Of a DNA stretch of 47,054 nucleotides, positions 19,201 to 27,111 are shown one piece after another. The stretch covers positions 1 to 47,054 of the forward strand of contig JAIROG010000044.1 of the NCBI GenBank assembly GCA_031257675.1, in the 5' to 3' direction. The notes beneath the pieces were generated by a model. The model was given only the letters and a program-made list of their open reading frames with translations. It had not been told where the DNA came from and did no database searches. Position 1 is the stretch's first letter; every line of letters starts with the position of its first letter. Source of the stretch: Treponema sp. (GTDB taxonomy: Bacteria; Spirochaetota; Spirochaetia; Treponematales; Breznakiellaceae). A program made the translations under genes and the position numbers.

Positions 19201-20184
19201 TCAGAGCCACCGCATGGGGAAGGGAAGTACGCTGTCTATGTTGGATCGTCCGGTAATGCTCATAATAAGCCTGTCTACGCCCATTGCAACGCCTGAACAG
19301 CGGGGATACGCTTCCTGTCGCGGAGAGAAGACCTTCCAATAATCCATGTCAACGGCATGAGGCGTGAGCGCATGTTCCGCCTTGACCGCGGCTTCCTTCT
19401 CAAAAAAAACGCGCACCTTTTCCGGATCGGTTTCTTCGGAATAACAATTCGCGATCTCAATGCCGCGCACGTACAGTTCCCAGCGTTCCGCGGTCAGCCC
19501 GTCCGCGCTTTTTTTCGCCAAGCACGGCGTAAACGCCGGGTAGTCCATGAGCGCGACCGGTTTGTCACGGGGGAGTTTCGGCTCAACCGCGTGAACGAAG
19601 ATCAGATCGTACAGGGCGGCTGTACCCATGTGCGCTGGCGGGTCGAGGCCGAGCGCGCGCGCCTCCATCTTCAGCCTGTCTTTTTCAACCGCGGTGAAAA
19701 GGCTGAAACCGGCGAATTCCCTGAACGCATCTTCAACGGTGAGGCGCAGGAACGGCGGACTGAGGCTTTTCCGTACGGCTTGGGGCAGGATCGCGGCGAA
19801 AAGAGACTCGGTTATGTCAAGCGAATCCTCGTACCCCGCGTCCATCGTATAATATTCCAGCATGGTGAATTCCGGGCTGTGCAGCCGGCCGACGGATTCG
19901 CCGTTGCGGAAACATTTCCCGATTTGGTACAGGTCGACGCGGTGTCCGGCTATGAGGCGTTTCATCCAAATTTCAGGCGAAGGCGTCAAAAAATACGACT
20001 GCTTTTTTCGCATTTTGGTCGGCGCGGGTGGTGTATACGTCGTTTCAAACGCTTCGAGGCACGATTCCGGTATAAGATTGGGGGCGAGAACCGGCGTATC
20101 CGTCTCCAAATAATTTCGTTCATCAAAAAACCGGCGTATGTCTCTCATAATGCGCGCGCGTTCCTGTAATAATTCTAAATCCAC
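19201..20184 (-). CDS. epmA: elongation factor P beta-lysyltransferase-type (EpmA/GenX) class II synthetase
   Basis: 327 residues, close to the ~325 of E. coli EpmA. It is a class II aminoacyl-tRNA-synthetase catalytic core without an anticodon-binding domain. Motif 2 reads CFRNGESVGRLHSPEFTMLE and motif 3 is SGVAMGVDRLIMSI. EpmA attaches (beta-)lysine to a conserved lysine of EF-P to help ribosomes through polyproline. No efp or epmB gene is in the window. I chose the GTG at 20184, preceded by AAGGAACAATC, over the longer frame from a TTG at 20229. Its 5' end plus upstream spacer is duplicated at 25370-25894. Confidence 0.9.
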   Translation of the reverse strand: MDLELLQERARIMRDIRRFFDERNYLETDTPVLAPNLIPESCLEAFETTYTPPAPTKMRKKQSYFLTPSPEIWMKRLIAGHRVDLYQIGKCFRNGESVGRLHSPEFTMLEYYTMDAGYEDSLDITESLFAAILPQAVRKSLSPPFLRLTVEDAFREFAGFSLFTAVEKDRLKMEARALGLDPPAHMGTAALYDLIFVHAVEPKLPRDKPVALMDYPAFTPCLAKKSADGLTAERWELYVRGIEIANCYSEETDPEKVRVFFEKEAAVKAEHALTPHAVDMDYWKVFSPRQEAYPRCSGVAMGVDRLIMSITGRSNIDSVLPFPMRWL

Positions 20185-20426
20185 GATTGTTCCTTGCGAT
20201 ATAAACAATGCCTGCCTGCGGGCGGTCAAGAGCGTATGCGCATATCTTCTATTATTTGCGCGGTCTTGTCAAGGGTTCTATCGCGGCGCCGGAATCGCGG
20301 GCGTGGCGTGACGAAGATGCGGATTTTATCGTATGAACGGACGGAATCCAGCGCATTGCGCGCGGTCTTGCGGTCTTGTAATTTACACGAAATACAGGCG
20401 CAATAGGTTTTCATGTCATTCAAAAG
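20021..20426. repeat. direct repeat, copy 1 (epmA 5' end and upstream spacer)
   Basis: Covers the first ~160 bases of epmA and its whole upstream spacer to the motif CATTCAAAAG (20417-20426). It aligns with 25370-25894 with about a dozen mismatches in the first ~200 bases by eye, then small indels and lower similarity. The two copies bracket the radical SAM/ABC cassette. Confidence 0.88.
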
Positions 20427-20445
20427 CGTGAAAAGGAAAAGAAAA

Positions 20446-20505
20446 ATGCGCCTTGCTTATCAGCAGGTATTGAGGAGAGGATTGGACGCAATAGCCGCCG
20501 CTTAA
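20446..20505 (+). CDS. possible 19-residue peptide
   Basis: A tiny frame, MRLAYQQVLRRGLDAIAAA, has a good AAGGA ribosome binding site eight bases upstream. It begins just after repeat copy 1 ends and lies upstream of the cassette promoter, so it would need its own promoter. It has no Cys or leader-like features. I list it only because peptide maturases need a substrate and this is the one small frame here with a plausible translation start. Confidence 0.2.
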   Translation: MRLAYQQVLRRGLDAIAAA

Positions 20506-20577
20506 GAAAAAGAATGAAGCGGTAGTTTTCCCAATGCCTCCATGCAATTTGAAAGCAAAATTCTGTTAAATCTTTAC

Positions 20578-20606
20578 TTGACACTCATTGACATGTCCTA
20601 TATACT
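20578..20606 (+). promoter_or_regulatory. consensus promoter of the radical SAM/ABC cassette
   Basis: TTGACA (20578-20583), a 17-bp spacer and TATACT (20601-20606): close to a perfect sigma-70 promoter. Predicted leader of ~115 nt before the ATG at 20731. Confidence 0.85.
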
Positions 20607-20683
20607 GAAAATAGGATGCGCTATTAATATCACAGTTGCCGAATCGCTTGCCTTTTGCGGCGGGAGGCGCTAGCGTGTCAAAA

Positions 20684-20713
20684 AGAGAGAAGCGATAAAA
20701 ATCGCTTCTCTCT
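20684..20713. promoter_or_regulatory. perfect 13-bp hairpin just upstream of the radical SAM ribosome binding site
   Basis: AGAGAGAAGCGAT - AAAA - ATCGCTTCTCTCT. The 3' arm ends eight bases before the AAGGA site. It leaves the ATG at 20716 almost inside the stem and the ATG at 20731 free. There is no T-run on the + strand, but four T follow on the minus strand, so it could also stop antisense transcription. Confidence 0.8.
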
Positions 20714-20730
20714 CAATGAAAAGGAAAAAG

Positions 20731-22095
20731 ATGAGTATATCAACTGATTTTTATGATATATTTGATATAGATGGAAGCGGCTTTTTATTTAACATCTACA
20801 CTTCATCATTAATAAAACTCGACGCTCAAGCGAAAGCCAAGTTATTGGAATGTAAGGAATCAAATAACTTAAACGTTTTTTCGCAATCTGAATATGAAAT
20901 ATTACAAAAAGAACTGTTTATTGTGGATGAGAGTGACGAACGCTCACGCCGCTTGGCCATTAAAAACAGTTGTCATACTTCTAAATATAAGAATAGCAGT
21001 GTCATTAAAATTGACATAGCCTTGACGAATAAGTGTAACTTTATATGTCCTTATTGTTATGAAAAAAAAATCTTGAATAAGAATTTGGCGACAGGTGACG
21101 GTTGTAATGAATATATACAAAAATTAAAAAGGTATACATTACATTCCATTTCTTCGACTACAAAAACGCTGGAAGTTGTTTTTTACGGAGGCGAACCATT
21201 GCTTGAAAAAGAATTTATGACACAGATTAATGATGCCTTTGTAGATATAAGCAATTCTACTGGCGTGGAATATAAGAGCGTCTTAATAACAAATGGCTCG
21301 TTGCTTGATTATAATATTATTAATATATTGAAATCTCATTTGGATTATATTCAAATTACAGTGGACGGAATGAAAGAAACGCGTAATTCCCGCAGAACAA
21401 CTTCTTTTAAAGAAGATACGTTTACAAAAATTATTGGCAATATAAAATTCTTGCTCGCAAACGATATTGACGTCTCAATCAGGATAAATGTGGACAAATC
21501 AAACGCCGGTTCGGCTTTGGACTTGCTTGATTTCTTGCATGACAGTTTAGGCGATGGGAGATATAATTCCGGAACTGGAAAATATAATGTTGATATTGCG
21601 CGGACAAGCGGTTTTACAGCCAGTTTTTCATTAAATGAATATGTACCAGTTTACGCAAAGTTGGCGGAAAAGGCTTTTCAGCGTCATCAAATTGATTTGA
21701 CATTATCCGCGCCGCCATTGGCGGCGTTTTGTACAGCCGAAACACAAAACGCCAACATTGTTTTAGATAATTTTGGCAATATCTATAAATGTTGGGATCG
21801 CGTGTATGAGGAACATGATATTTGTAATACTCTTGATAATATTTTGAATGGACATCCCGCTAATCTCAGGAGCTTGGACTATATTGAAAATGTTTCTTTG
21901 GACGCGGTTAATAATGGCAAATGCATGGAATGCAAGTATATAAATCATTGCGGAGGCTTTTGCCCTAAAATTCGCATGAATATAAAAGATGGCGAAACAG
22001 ACAATATTTATAAGGATGACATGTGTAAAAAATATATATATTCCATGTTAAAAGAAAAGATTAAAATATATCTAAAGAACGCGGATGTACTGTAA
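20731..22095 (+). CDS. radical SAM/SPASM protein, peptide-maturase type
   Basis: 454 residues. The radical SAM cluster motif is CNFICPYCYEKK (Cys102, 106, 109). It is followed by VVFYGGEPLLEKEF (the GGEP SAM-binding motif) and LITNGSLLDY. The C-terminal SPASM region carries auxiliary Fe-S cysteines: AAFCTAE, IYKCWDRV, DICNT, GKCMECKYINHCGGFCPKIR and DMCKKY. The ~90-residue N-terminal part resembles a peptide-recognition region (inference). Such enzymes make thioether, C-C or epimer modifications on ribosomal peptides, or mature partner enzymes. The ATG at 20731 is chosen for its AAGGA site; 20716 lacks one. The gene is AT-rich compared with neighbours. Its stop overlaps the first ABC gene by one base. 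The substrate peptide is unidentified. Confidence 0.9.
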   Translation: MSISTDFYDIFDIDGSGFLFNIYTSSLIKLDAQAKAKLLECKESNNLNVFSQSEYEILQKELFIVDESDERSRRLAIKNSCHTSKYKNSSVIKIDIALTNKCNFICPYCYEKKILNKNLATGDGCNEYIQKLKRYTLHSISSTTKTLEVVFYGGEPLLEKEFMTQINDAFVDISNSTGVEYKSVLITNGSLLDYNIINILKSHLDYIQITVDGMKETRNSRRTTSFKEDTFTKIIGNIKFLLANDIDVSIRINVDKSNAGSALDLLDFLHDSLGDGRYNSGTGKYNVDIARTSGFTASFSLNEYVPVYAKLAEKAFQRHQIDLTLSAPPLAAFCTAETQNANIVLDNFGNIYKCWDRVYEEHDICNTLDNILNGHPANLRSLDYIENVSLDAVNNGKCMECKYINHCGGFCPKIRMNIKDGETDNIYKDDMCKKYIYSMLKEKIKIYLKNADVL

Positions 22096-23639
22096 TGTAT
22101 AATTTTATAAAAGAATTTTTCAAGTTCTTGTCACATATAAACAAAACTCATAAAATCTATTACGCAAGTTATGCCATCGCGTTGATATTCGCAACCACGC
22201 TCAATATGTCATTAACGTATTTCTATGGAAAACTCATTGACAGCGTAACCGCTCAAATTTCTTTTTCCCGCTCTGTCTGGGTGTATGGCGGCATTCTTTT
22301 TGGGACGTTCATTTTTTTCCGCGCGTGGAGCGTGACAAACATTTTCATGCGCAACAAGGCGCGGGGGATTATTTACCGCAAGACATTCGCCGCGTCATTG
22401 CGGGCGGACAATGATGGCAACGCCATTTTTTCTCAGGATATCGAAAACGCGAGCTGGTTGTTTCTTGACTTTGTATACACGCTGCCGGCCAATATAATCT
22501 CTTTTCTTGTGGTGTTCGCGCTCCTGGTCATTCATTCACAATTTATCATGCTGTTTTATCTGGCAAGTTTCGCGCTGTTTTTTATCATATCATATTCTCG
22601 TGAAAAAAACGTCGTGCCGCTGTATTATCAGGCTCAAAACCAGTTTTACGCGCTTATGGCTAAAACAGAAAATTTCCTGTCGGGAAGCGTTGATCTCACG
22701 CTGAACGGGAGGCATGGCTGGGCGCGGGAAAAATTGTCCGGCGATGTGAGCGGTTACAACAGGCGCTTCCAAACATACAAGAAAAAATCAATATATATTG
22801 AAATAATCTCCCAATCAAATAATTATGCGGCGTATGTTATAGCCCTTGCGGTCAGCTTTTCGCTGTTTTTGAATGGATATTACACGTTTGGCATGTGTGT
22901 TGTCGTCATTGAGTACGCCAAATCAATGGGCGATTCGCTTTCCTGGGTGTACGCGGATATGAATGAGTTGATGGACTACACCGCGCACCTGCAAAGAGTC
23001 AACGCGCGAATAAAAGAAAAAGAAATAAATATTAATAATCACGCCGCAAGCGCCGGCGCGGGCGATGTATTCTTAAAAGCGGACAATCTGTCTTTTAAGT
23101 ATGAGCGGACATTGTTTGAGAATGTCTCTTTTGTATTGCGCAAAGGCGCCCCGCTCGCGCTGCGCGGCGCGAGCGGGGCGGGAAAATCAACGCTTCTGTC
23201 CATTATCGCAGATAAAATTCCGTTGCAAAGCGGCTCTATCACGGTATACGGACAAAGAAAAATCGGCATGTTAGACCAGGCGCCATATTTGTTCAACCGG
23301 ACGATTCGGGAAAATTTGGCGCTGGCAAATCAAAATGCCGCGGATAGCGAGATGGAGAAGGCGCTTGCGCAAGTTGGGCTTGATCTTAGCCTTGACGTTA
23401 TCGCAGGCGAATCCGGCAAGGCCATATCCGGGGGGCAGCGCACCCGCCTCGCCCTCGCGCGCCTTGTCATGCAAAACCCGGATATTGTCCTGCTGGATGA
23501 GCCTACAACCGGCGTTGACCAAAAAACGCGGGAATTTCTTATCGAGTTCCTGTCCGCTTTTTTAGCGGACAAGGCGTCTATCATAACATCCCATGAAAGC
23601 GACGTATTGTCAATCGCTTCGTCGGAGATGTTGATATGA
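22095..23639 (+). CDS. ABC exporter (membrane plus ATPase), first of two
   Basis: 514 residues. The N-terminal membrane domain (~1-300) has about six helices. The C-terminal nucleotide-binding domain (~325-514) has Walker A GASGAGKST, Q-loop GMLDQAPYLF, signature ISGGQRTRLALARL, Walker B DIVLLDEPTTGVD and H-loop TSHESD. All catalytic residues are present. No C39 peptidase domain is fused, so leader removal, if any, must be done elsewhere. The ATG overlaps the radical SAM stop (TAATG), and the gene ends in an ATGA overlap with the next ABC gene, so the three genes form a tightly coupled operon. It probably forms a heterodimer with the next product (inference). Confidence 0.9.
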   Translation: MYNFIKEFFKFLSHINKTHKIYYASYAIALIFATTLNMSLTYFYGKLIDSVTAQISFSRSVWVYGGILFGTFIFFRAWSVTNIFMRNKARGIIYRKTFAASLRADNDGNAIFSQDIENASWLFLDFVYTLPANIISFLVVFALLVIHSQFIMLFYLASFALFFIISYSREKNVVPLYYQAQNQFYALMAKTENFLSGSVDLTLNGRHGWAREKLSGDVSGYNRRFQTYKKKSIYIEIISQSNNYAAYVIALAVSFSLFLNGYYTFGMCVVVIEYAKSMGDSLSWVYADMNELMDYTAHLQRVNARIKEKEININNHAASAGAGDVFLKADNLSFKYERTLFENVSFVLRKGAPLALRGASGAGKSTLLSIIADKIPLQSGSITVYGQRKIGMLDQAPYLFNRTIRENLALANQNAADSEMEKALAQVGLDLSLDVIAGESGKAISGGQRTRLALARLVMQNPDIVLLDEPTTGVDQKTREFLIEFLSAFLADKASIITSHESDVLSIASSEMLI

Positions 23640-25223
23640 AAAAAATCAAATTTATTGTCACTGTGATGACGCCCAAAATCGCCGTCTCAATTGTAGCGAG
23701 CATACTCATATTTTTAGCGGCGGAATCTATCGGCTGGTTCCTGCCGCTGATTTTCTCGCGAATGCTCGACGCCGTCTTAGCCGGATCGTTTCCTTGGCCG
23801 TTATTGTTCTTTCTCGCGGGATTGACCGCCGTCTCAATCGGCGTTACGTCCGCGATGAGTTATGTCAACAGCGCGTTGCTTTTGAAAAGCCATAAAAACA
23901 TGGTTGATTTTCTTCTTGAAAGAACATTCAGCCGGTTAAGCGAGGCGCGGGATAAAAAGGGCGTGAGTTATTACAGCAATTTGATCTTGAAAACATCCGG
24001 GAAGGCTTTGGATTTTTTTAATCTGAACGCTTTAACGCATTTTTTCAGGTTGATGACATTGACAGTCATCAGCGTCATCATTTTTTGCATTGACACGCGC
24101 TGCGGGATGGCGACGGCGCTTTTAACCATAATCGCCATAGTGATTCACCGGTATAACACTCCGTATTATATTAAAAATTCTGAAAAACTGTCGGTTCAAA
24201 AACTGGATCTGTTCAACTGGATAGGCGACGCGTTGCGGGGAAGCTGGACAATACGGCGCTTCAACGCGGCGGAACATGAGGCGGTGCTGCTGGACAGGCG
24301 CGCGCGCCCGTTGTTCAAATCGGAAGGCGGACTGCGCGTCGTCGACACGTTCGCCGTTTGGATTGGCTTTGACTTTTTTAAAAACGCTTATCTTCTTTTT
24401 ATTATTGTCTATTCGCTGATACAGGCGGCGGCGGGCGCGTTTCCAATATCTGTCGCGGTCGCGCTGATGATGTACAGCGGTATGCTTGTAGTCCCGATAC
24501 GTCAAATCAACTCGGCGTTGGAGCAATTCTCAGCCTCATGGGCGGCGCTCAGTTTGCTGGAACATGAGTATGGGCAAGACATAATTGGACGCGGTGTGAT
24601 AGTGAATGACATACAGACTATTGAATTCAAAAATGTAAGCCTGAATCTGGATAATAAAAACATAGTGGACAACATAAATTTTAAAATTGAGAAAGGCGGG
24701 CGTTACCGGCTGGCCGGCAAGACCGGGGCTGGAAAATCATGCGTTGTAAAATCGCTTCTTGGCTATTTTCAGGATTATACGGGGGAAATACTGATAAACG
24801 GAATTTCACTGCGGGATATAAACATGCAAAGCGTGTACGCCCGGACGAGCGCGCTTATGCAGAATTCCGCGTTGTTTAATTGCTCATATAGAAGAAAACA
24901 TGCTGTTTTCAGATAGAGAGAAGAAAGACAATGTCAAATTCATGTGCGAAAACCTTAACTTGACTGGCGCGTCTATAAATTTTGACAGCGTATACGCGGA
25001 CAATTTGTCCGGCGGCGAAAAGAGCCGCGTCTTGCTCGCCCGCGCCTTGTGCCGTGAAAAGCCGCTCCTCATTTTGGATGAGCCTCTGGAAGGCGTTGAT
25101 GAAAAAACAAAGGGTAAAATATACGCATGGCTCTCAGATTATATCAATAATAAAACCCTGATTCTTATCACTCACGATGAAAATCTCGCATCCCTCGCCT
25201 CTGAGACGCTGTTTATAGGTTGA
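23636..25223 (+). pseudogene. ABC exporter, second of two, with a single-base frameshift
   Basis: Read as one gene it would encode about 528 residues with the same layout as its neighbour. The membrane domain is at ~1-300 and the ATPase domain has Walker A AGKTGAGKSC, Q-loop LMQNSALFN, signature LSGGEKSRVLLARAL, Walker B LLILDEPLEGVD and H-loop ITHDEN. The frame breaks near 24887: one extra base after TGCTCA turns SIEENMLFSD into a stop after 426 residues. The remainder is open from 24900 to 25223. The Walker A Thr/Ser is Cys (GKSC). All other motifs survive, so this is either a recent mutation or a sequencing error. It starts in an ATGA overlap with the first ABC gene. Confidence 0.82.
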
Positions 25224-25369
25224 ATCGCGCGTGAATGCTAAGTTACAGCCATCCGATCTACGCGGGCAGTTTGAAAACCATGGACCGCATATTATCGCTC
25301 CGGCGCATGTTGCCAGTCTTGGCCGCGTTTCCTACACAAGCGTTGCTGCGTAAAGCCCTTATCCGGGCT

Positions 25370-25531
25370 GGCGGGCGGTGTATACGTCGTTTCAAACGCT
25401 TCGATGCGCGATTCCGGTATGAGATTGGGGGCGAGAGCCGGCGTACCCGCCTCCAAATAATTCCGTTCATCAAAAAACCGGCGTATGCCTTTCATAATGC
25501 GCGCGCGTTCCTGTAATAATTCTAAATCCAC
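25370..25531 (-). pseudogene. truncated epmA duplicate (N-terminal ~54 codons)
   Basis: Minus-strand translation from the GTG at 25531 gives MDLELLQERARIMKGIRRFF and continues to the ETTYTPPA segment. This nearly matches epmA at 20184, then diverges into unrelated sequence and a stop near 25292. The ribosome binding site AAGGAACAATC is also copied. It lacks all catalytic motifs. Confidence 0.88.
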
Positions 25532-25894
25532 GATTGTTCCTTGCGATATAGACAATGCCTGTCTATGGGCGGTCAAGAGCGTATGCGCAGTATCTTCTAT
25601 ATATTTGCGCGTATTTGCGCGGTCTTGTCAAGGGTTCTATCGCAACGCCAGCGGCGGCGCCTGCAACGCCGGCATATAAAACAGCCGGGCGCAAGGAATG
25701 TGCAAAAAAGCGGCGAAAAGACGCTGCGCTCTATATGCCATATATAGCGTCACGTCCATAGAATCGCGGGTGTGGAGCGACGCGGAAACAAATTTTTCCT
25801 CAAGAATCGGCGGAATTCGGCGCGTTGCATACGCTATGCGATCTTGTAATTTGCATGGGATACATGTACAATGGTTTTTCATATCATTCAAAAG
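25370..25894. repeat. direct repeat, copy 2 (epmA 5' fragment and spacer)
   Basis: The second copy of 20021-20426, in the same orientation. It carries about 110 extra bases near 25645-25757 that copy 1 lacks. It ends at the CATTCAAAAG motif (25885-25894), which overlaps the M20 peptidase ribosome binding site. Confidence 0.88.
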
Positions 25895-25903
25895 AGGAAC
25901 AAT

Positions 25904-27019
25904 ATGGATAAAGAGCATGTGAAGGCGGTTGTAGCGTTGCGTCATGAATTGCATCAGCATCCGGAGTTGTCTGGACACGAGGTGTGGACCAAAGGGCGTT
26001 TGATGGAATTTTTGAAAAAACGAGCGTCGCTTGAGATCGTGGACAAGGGGCGCTGGTTTTACGCCCTGTACCGTGCGGGCGAAGGCAAGCCAAACGTAGC
26101 GTTTCGCGCGGATTTTGACGCGCTTCCCATAGACGAGACTATTGATCTGCCCTATGGCTCCCTGTTTCCCGGCGTCGCCCACAAGTGCGGGCATGATGGA
26201 CACAGCGCGTGTTTGATTGGGCTTGCTTTGGAAGTGGACAAGTACGGCGCGGATAAAAACATCTACTTTGTGTTTCAACACGCTGAAGAAACGGTTAGAG
26301 GCGCGTTGGAGTGCGCTCCCCTGATGGATGAAGCGGGCATTTCTGAAATATTCGCCTACCACAATGTGCCGGGCGCGCCGGAGAATGCCATTATTGTGAG
26401 AGACGGCGTGGTTTGTTGCGGTTCAGCCGGCGTGATCATCAATTTCAAAGGCGTTCCCGCGCACGCGAGCCAGCCGGAGGACGGGCGCAACCCGTGTTTT
26501 GCCATTGCGGAGATCATACGGAGCATACCTGAATTGACCGATCCGTCCCTGTACAAGGGGCTTGTGTTGTGTACGGTCATCGGGATAGACGCGGGGAAGG
26601 AGGCGTTCGGCATGTCAGCCAGCGAAGGCCGCCTGATGCTGACCATTCGCAGTCACTTTGACGAGGATCTTGACGGGTTGCGGCGGCGGATCGAGGACAA
26701 AACCATGAAAGAGGCTGATATATATGGGCTGACATATTCTTTTTCCTTTCGGGACGATGTTCCCGCGACATTCAATCACAAAGAGAGCGTGGATAAGATG
26801 CGCCGCGCCGCGAAAAAACTGGGGCTTGATGTACTTGAAGCGGATGCGCCGATTCGAGGGTCTGAAGACTTCGCGTGGTTTACCAAGCGGATAAAAGGCG
26901 CCATGTGCGGAGTTGGACTCGGAGTGGACAGGGCGCCCATTCACACGGCTCAATTCGATTTTAACGATGGAATTATACCGTCGGTGGTGGATTTCTTTCG
27001 GGCGTTGCTTGACGAGTGA
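25904..27019 (+). CDS. M20 family amidohydrolase (AbgB/HipO-like)
   Basis: 371 residues. It is a metal-dependent hydrolase of N-acyl or aminoacyl amides. The family motifs are in order: LRHELHQHPELSGHE, FRADFDALPI, HKCGHDGHSACLIG (metal Cys/His), FQHAEETVRGA (catalytic Glu) and YHNVPGAPENAI. A dimerisation insert follows (VPAHASQPEDGRNP), and the C-terminal GSEDFAWF supplies the last ligand region. The ATG at 25904 follows AGAGGAAC and is preferred to the in-frame codon at 25871. The product is cytoplasmic. It may work with the downstream AGCS symporter, for example by releasing an amino acid from an acyl conjugate (inference). Confidence 0.9.
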   Translation: MDKEHVKAVVALRHELHQHPELSGHEVWTKGRLMEFLKKRASLEIVDKGRWFYALYRAGEGKPNVAFRADFDALPIDETIDLPYGSLFPGVAHKCGHDGHSACLIGLALEVDKYGADKNIYFVFQHAEETVRGALECAPLMDEAGISEIFAYHNVPGAPENAIIVRDGVVCCGSAGVIINFKGVPAHASQPEDGRNPCFAIAEIIRSIPELTDPSLYKGLVLCTVIGIDAGKEAFGMSASEGRLMLTIRSHFDEDLDGLRRRIEDKTMKEADIYGLTYSFSFRDDVPATFNHKESVDKMRRAAKKLGLDVLEADAPIRGSEDFAWFTKRIKGAMCGVGLGVDRAPIHTAQFDFNDGIIPSVVDFFRALLDE

Positions 27020-27111
27020 ATAAGGGCTTGCGCCCTTGCAATATTGACCTTTGCCGGTGGCGCCGGCATGGCGCGGCGGTTATAGGCAAAGTTCTCTCTA
27101 AGGAGTGCGAT

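Noticed and set aside
23039-24526. Minus-strand frames across the ABC exporter genes
   Set aside because: Antisense to intact ATPase motifs; no start signals or homologous motifs.
27016-27111. Extended N-terminus of the AGCS symporter
   Set aside because: No ribosome binding site, basic non-membrane sequence, and a good AAGGAG site before 27112.
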